Source of the DNA: M3007 sp033764075
GTDB taxonomy: Bacteria; Bacteroidota; Bacteroidia; Chitinophagales; Saprospiraceae
Length of the DNA stretch: 64,000 bases
Direction of reading: 5' to 3'
Assembly: GCA_033764075.1 (NCBI GenBank)
Contig: JANRJH010000039.1
Span: 1-64,000 of the forward strand
The position numbers were made by a program, and so were the translations under genes. The notes beneath the pieces were generated by a model that was not told where the DNA came from, did not search any database, and saw only the letters and a program-made list of their open reading frames with translations. Shown here piece by piece: positions 61,119 through 64,000 of this stretch (position 1 is its first letter; each line of letters begins with the position of its first letter).

Positions 61119-61747
61119 AGTATCCAGATGATCATTAAGGCGTTTTCAATGCGTTTTTTAAGACGATCCAAGGCGCGTTGCTTTCGTTTTCGGAGGCTTT
61201 CTTCGCTTATGCCTTGTACGCGTGCGATGCGGCTCATTTTTTCGCCACCATACACCTGAAGCAGCAGGTTCCGATCGGGTTCTTCCAATGACTGCAGGTG
61301 TTTTTGCACCGTCAGCGCCCTTTCGCGGGCAAGGTCGTCATCGGTGTTCCAGTCGTCAGGGCGTCGGGCTAAGGCGTCCATCGATTCGGTGTCGGCAGGG
61401 CGGTAGATCAAGCTCTCTTTTTTTAGTCGCGCAAAGGCTTCTTTCATTTTTAGTTCCGTAATTTTAAAAAGCAACGACTGCAAGTCCTGTTCTTTTTCAA
61501 AATGGCCTTTTTCGAACAGTTCGTAAAATTTAAGCAGGCTCTCAGAAAATATTTCGAGCGCAAACTCCTGGCGGCCCAACATGCTGTACGCAGGCAAGGC
61601 ACCCAGCCGCTTGTTCAACCACGGAAGGGTCACCTGGCGAAACCGGCCCACCAAAGTTGCCCAGGCTGGGGCGTTGCCTTGCCTGAGCAGGGCCATCCGC
61701 CGCTCAAAATCCAGGTCTTGCGGTTGTTCGGTCGCTTTGGTTTGCAT
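61106..61747 (-). CDS. Sigma-70 family RNA polymerase sigma factor
   Basis: 213 residues from the ATG at 61747 (MQTKATEQPQDL). The frame extends to 61867 with a hydrophobic stretch that overlaps the CHAT gene's end and is not sigma-like. Region 2 is diverged (LGRQEFALEIFSESLLKFYELF) and region 4 is seen as LQSLEEPDRNLLLQVYGGEKMSRIARVQGISEESLRKRKQRALDRLKKRI. It lies 68 bp after the CHAT gene and overlaps the membrane protein gene, which suggests one operon. Confidence 0.85.
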   Translation of the reverse strand: MQTKATEQPQDLDFERRMALLRQGNAPAWATLVGRFRQVTLPWLNKRLGALPAYSMLGRQEFALEIFSESLLKFYELFEKGHFEKEQDLQSLLFKITELKMKEAFARLKKESLIYRPADTESMDALARRPDDWNTDDDLARERALTVQKHLQSLEEPDRNLLLQVYGGEKMSRIARVQGISEESLRKRKQRALDRLKKRIENALMIIWILWSL

Positions 61748-61815
61748 AAATGATGAGGAGGGTTCATTCGTGACCGGAAAAAAGAAAATATGGAAAGAAA
61801 AAGACAAAATGCCGG

Positions 61816-64000
61816 CTAATACTTGCCTTCGGGTGCAAAAATGCCCACAAATCCGCCCCAAAAGCAAGGCGCTGCGGTAGCCGGCTCGCGGATCATGTCC
61901 AGCTTGGCTGCACGCAGGGCCTCGGTGTATGTTTGACCATTCAGCAGGGATTGGTAAAACCGGACCATCAGATCGGCGGTGGCCCGGTCATTGACTTTCC
62001 AAAGTGAATAAGCAACATTGGGCGTTCCGGAATAAAGCAGTGCCCGATTGAGGCCGAGCAGGCCCTCTCCTCTGGCTGCGCGGCCCAGGCCGCTTTCGCA
62101 GCTGCTGAGGGTTACCAGCTCGGCGGTGGTTTTCAAGGCGTACAATTCGCCGGCGCGCAAAACATCTCCGCCCACCGAATCGGGGCTGAAGCACGCGATC
62201 CCGCTGAGTTTGGGCGTCTGGTTGTTGGCGAAGCTATGGCTGGCAATATGTACAAAACGGTATCTGTGCGTAAGCGCCGACACCAGGTCGGGCTTTTGTG
62301 CCTGCTCGTGCAACAATACCGTCGCGCTGCCCGGGCGCCGGGAAGCAAAGAGGGTCGCAATTTGTTTGACCTCTTCTTCGGAAAAAGGCAGGGCCGTCCA
62401 GCGCCCGTCTGCATCCAGGGCCCGCAGGGACGAATCCCTGCGGGCAGACAGCATTTCCTGTCCGGCCGGTATTTTGCCGGAAAAAACAGGCGCGAAGGCC
62501 AGGATTTCCGATGCCGTGGCGCCGGCGGCGGGGCGCGGTGCGGTTTGACAAAGCATGGTGGCGGAATAATGGTAGGAAACGGCCATCCGCCGGATCAAAT
62601 AGTTCAGTTCGTGCACGGGCCTGTCTGTTTCGGCAGCAAGCAAGCTCTCAAACGGAAGAAGGTGCGTAAACGCCTCTCCGCAAACAATGAGTTGTTTGGC
62701 GCCGGCCAACTGCGCTTCCATCGGCGCCAGCAATTGGCGGTAGAGTGCATGCGCCAGGGAAATGTATTCCCGGCGCCGGGGTAAGCGGGATATGGCCGGC
62801 GATTGCAGCAGTGCATGCAGCCGGTAGACCTCTTTTTCCAGTGAAGCTATGTCGACGGGTATCTGCAACAAGGTGCTGTTTTGCGGGCCGACAGCCAACA
62901 GGTACAGGCAACTGTCGGCTACGGTGCCCAGGGCAATTTCGAGCAGCAGCGTACCGGCGGGCAAACGCTGTTGGAGTTGGTCCAGGGATACCGGCTCGGC
63001 CTGGTATGTCAGCCGGAAATACGCCGGATATTCGCGCTCAAGCATGCGCTCAAAATCGGCCCGTTGTCGCAGGGCATAAAAGAGGGAATCGTCGCGCCAC
63101 ATCCGGATGCCTGTGCTGTCGGCCGCTTCAACCGCCGATAAAAGATGTTGCTGGAACGCACGTATTTTTTCCGACCACAGGGCTTCCTGGTGAAGAATCG
63201 AATCGGGCAATTGGGCAAAAGCGGGCGCACGGGCGCTTTGCACGGCTGTGCGCAACCGTTGGGCTTTGTTCAGCTCCATCCAGCGAAAGCAGCGTGAGAG
63301 TGCCGGCATCGACGGCGCCACGGCGTAGCGGGATGCCGTTATGCGAAGCGCATTTTTCAAAAAATGATGGCGCGTATCGGCAGTGCCCAGGTCGGAAGGC
63401 GTAGCCTCAAACACCCCGCCTGCCTGGCGGCGCAGGAGCGTTTCTCCCAGGGTCAGGCAGTTCATAAACACTTGTTCGGTTTCCGGCAGGCGGTCTTTTT
63501 TCCACTGTTCGAAGAGCAGGGATGATTTGAGTGCCAGCACGTCGAGCGCTTGCGCCTCGTTGCCTGACAGATCGTCGGCGGACGGGTTTTGCGTCGGGTT
63601 GGGGCTGTCAAAATGGGCTGAAGCGGCCACCAGGGCTTGCTGAGTCAGTTGAATGGCCCGATTTACATCCTGCGCTGCCAGGGCGCAGCGGCCCAACAAC
63701 AGCAGCCCTCCGGATGTGGACGGATGGCGCAGCCCGAACAGCGCCATATTTTCGTCGTACAAGGCCTGCGCATACGTTTGGGCTGTGTCCGGCGCGTGCC
63801 TGTGATCAAGGTAAATACGGGCGATCAGCTCCCGGGGAACGGTTTTGAGCGGATGGGGGTGGGGGAACACCTCATTCAGGATGCGCAGGGCCTCGGAGAG
63901 ACTTGCCGACGCCTCGTCGTAACGCCTCTGTTGATAATGCAACTGGCCGATGTTGATGAGGGCATCGGCCACATAGGGATGCACATCGCCGAAGGCATTG
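61816..64000 (-). CDS. TPR-CHAT protease, N-terminal part outside window
   Basis: Open through the right edge; the last codons read NAFGD-VHPYVADALINIG, the middle of a kinesin-light-chain-type TPR, so the gene begins beyond base 64000 and the GTG at 63984 is not its start. TPR helices fill the first about 330 residues seen. The C-terminal CHAT domain has both catalytic residues: His in HIASHSFA (62236-62238) and Cys in LSSCESGLG (62098-62100). CHAT domains are caspase/separase-like cysteine proteases used in bacterial signalling and defence, with gasdermins or Craspase as known examples. The adjacent sigma and membrane-protein genes suggest proteolytic control of gene expression. Confidence 0.9.
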   Translation of the reverse strand, partial: NAFGDVHPYVADALINIGQLHYQQRRYDEASASLSEALRILNEVFPHPHPLKTVPRELIARIYLDHRHAPDTAQTYAQALYDENMALFGLRHPSTSGGLLLLGRCALAAQDVNRAIQLTQQALVAASAHFDSPNPTQNPSADDLSGNEAQALDVLALKSSLLFEQWKKDRLPETEQVFMNCLTLGETLLRRQAGGVFEATPSDLGTADTRHHFLKNALRITASRYAVAPSMPALSRCFRWMELNKAQRLRTAVQSARAPAFAQLPDSILHQEALWSEKIRAFQQHLLSAVEAADSTGIRMWRDDSLFYALRQRADFERMLEREYPAYFRLTYQAEPVSLDQLQQRLPAGTLLLEIALGTVADSCLYLLAVGPQNSTLLQIPVDIASLEKEVYRLHALLQSPAISRLPRRREYISLAHALYRQLLAPMEAQLAGAKQLIVCGEAFTHLLPFESLLAAETDRPVHELNYLIRRMAVSYHYSATMLCQTAPRPAAGATASEILAFAPVFSGKIPAGQEMLSARRDSSLRALDADGRWTALPFSEEEVKQIATLFASRRPGSATVLLHEQAQKPDLVSALTHRYRFVHIASHSFANNQTPKLSGIACFSPDSVGGDVLRAGELYALKTTAELVTLSSCESGLGRAARGEGLLGLNRALLYSGTPNVAYSLWKVNDRATADLMVRFYQSLLNGQTYTEALRAAKLDMIREPATAAPCFWGGFVGIFAPEGKY

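Overview
The window looks like a chromosomal segment of a moderately GC-rich member of the Bacteroidota, most like the Saprospiria. The evidence is type IX secretion (T9SS) components (a PorQ-like and a PorE-like protein) and cargo with T9SS C-terminal sorting domains, several families largely confined to this phylum (DUF2851, DUF4294, GYDIA-type GHMP kinase), and repeated promoter boxes of the Bacteroidota form TTTG-N19-21-TAnnTTTG. No species can be named from the sequence alone. There is no prophage, transposase, rRNA or CRISPR array; the genes are mostly core housekeeping mixed with envelope and secretion functions.

Layout. 1-2.9 kb: 3' part of infB, a heptamer-repeat inverted element, rfbA and a small phosphatase. 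3-4.6 kb: an AT-richer secreted GH16 glucanase. 4.7-8.1 kb (minus): the str operon rpsL-rpsG-fusA, with a heptamer-repeat hairpin between rpsL and rpsG. 8.1-12.1 kb: porQ, an SRPBCC protein and a bifunctional (p)ppGpp synthetase/hydrolase. 12.2-15.8 kb: tRNA-Leu(UAG), then tig-clpP-clpX. 15.8-24.8 kb: mixed genes including a DppC-like permease, pabB, YigZ, DUF2851, VanW, a DAO-type oxidoreductase, a NUDIX protein and a FemAB-like acyltransferase. 24.8-29.4 kb: two divergent polytopic membrane proteins and a GHMP kinase. 29.4-33.5 kb: a 1352-residue protein with the domain plan of soluble adenylyl cyclase. 33.6-36.2 kb: a metal-responsive regulator coupled to an Nramp transporter fused to a universal-stress domain. 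36.2-42.8 kb: nitroreductase, CrtI-like oxidoreductase, a conserved protein of unknown function, a PorE-like envelope protein and a divergent ECF sigma factor. 43-51 kb: dtd, a CxxC peroxidase-like protein, a DppB-like permease, an arylsulfatase lipoprotein, a fused glycosyltransferase carrying an in-frame heptamer repeat, and a lytic transglycosylase. 51-58.6 kb: a 1670-residue glycine-rich T9SS protein and rpsA. 58.7-64 kb: GT39 enzyme, a one-pass membrane protein, a sigma factor and a TPR-CHAT protease cut by the window edge.

Themes. (1) At least two families of 7-bp tandem units (TCGGYNG and TGTCGAR types) sit as inverted arrays in gaps between core genes, and one array lies inside an open reading frame. 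(2) Envelope biogenesis and secretion dominate the accessory content. (3) A CHAT protease / sigma factor / membrane protein gene set at the right edge looks like a signalling module and is the best candidate for an undescribed system.
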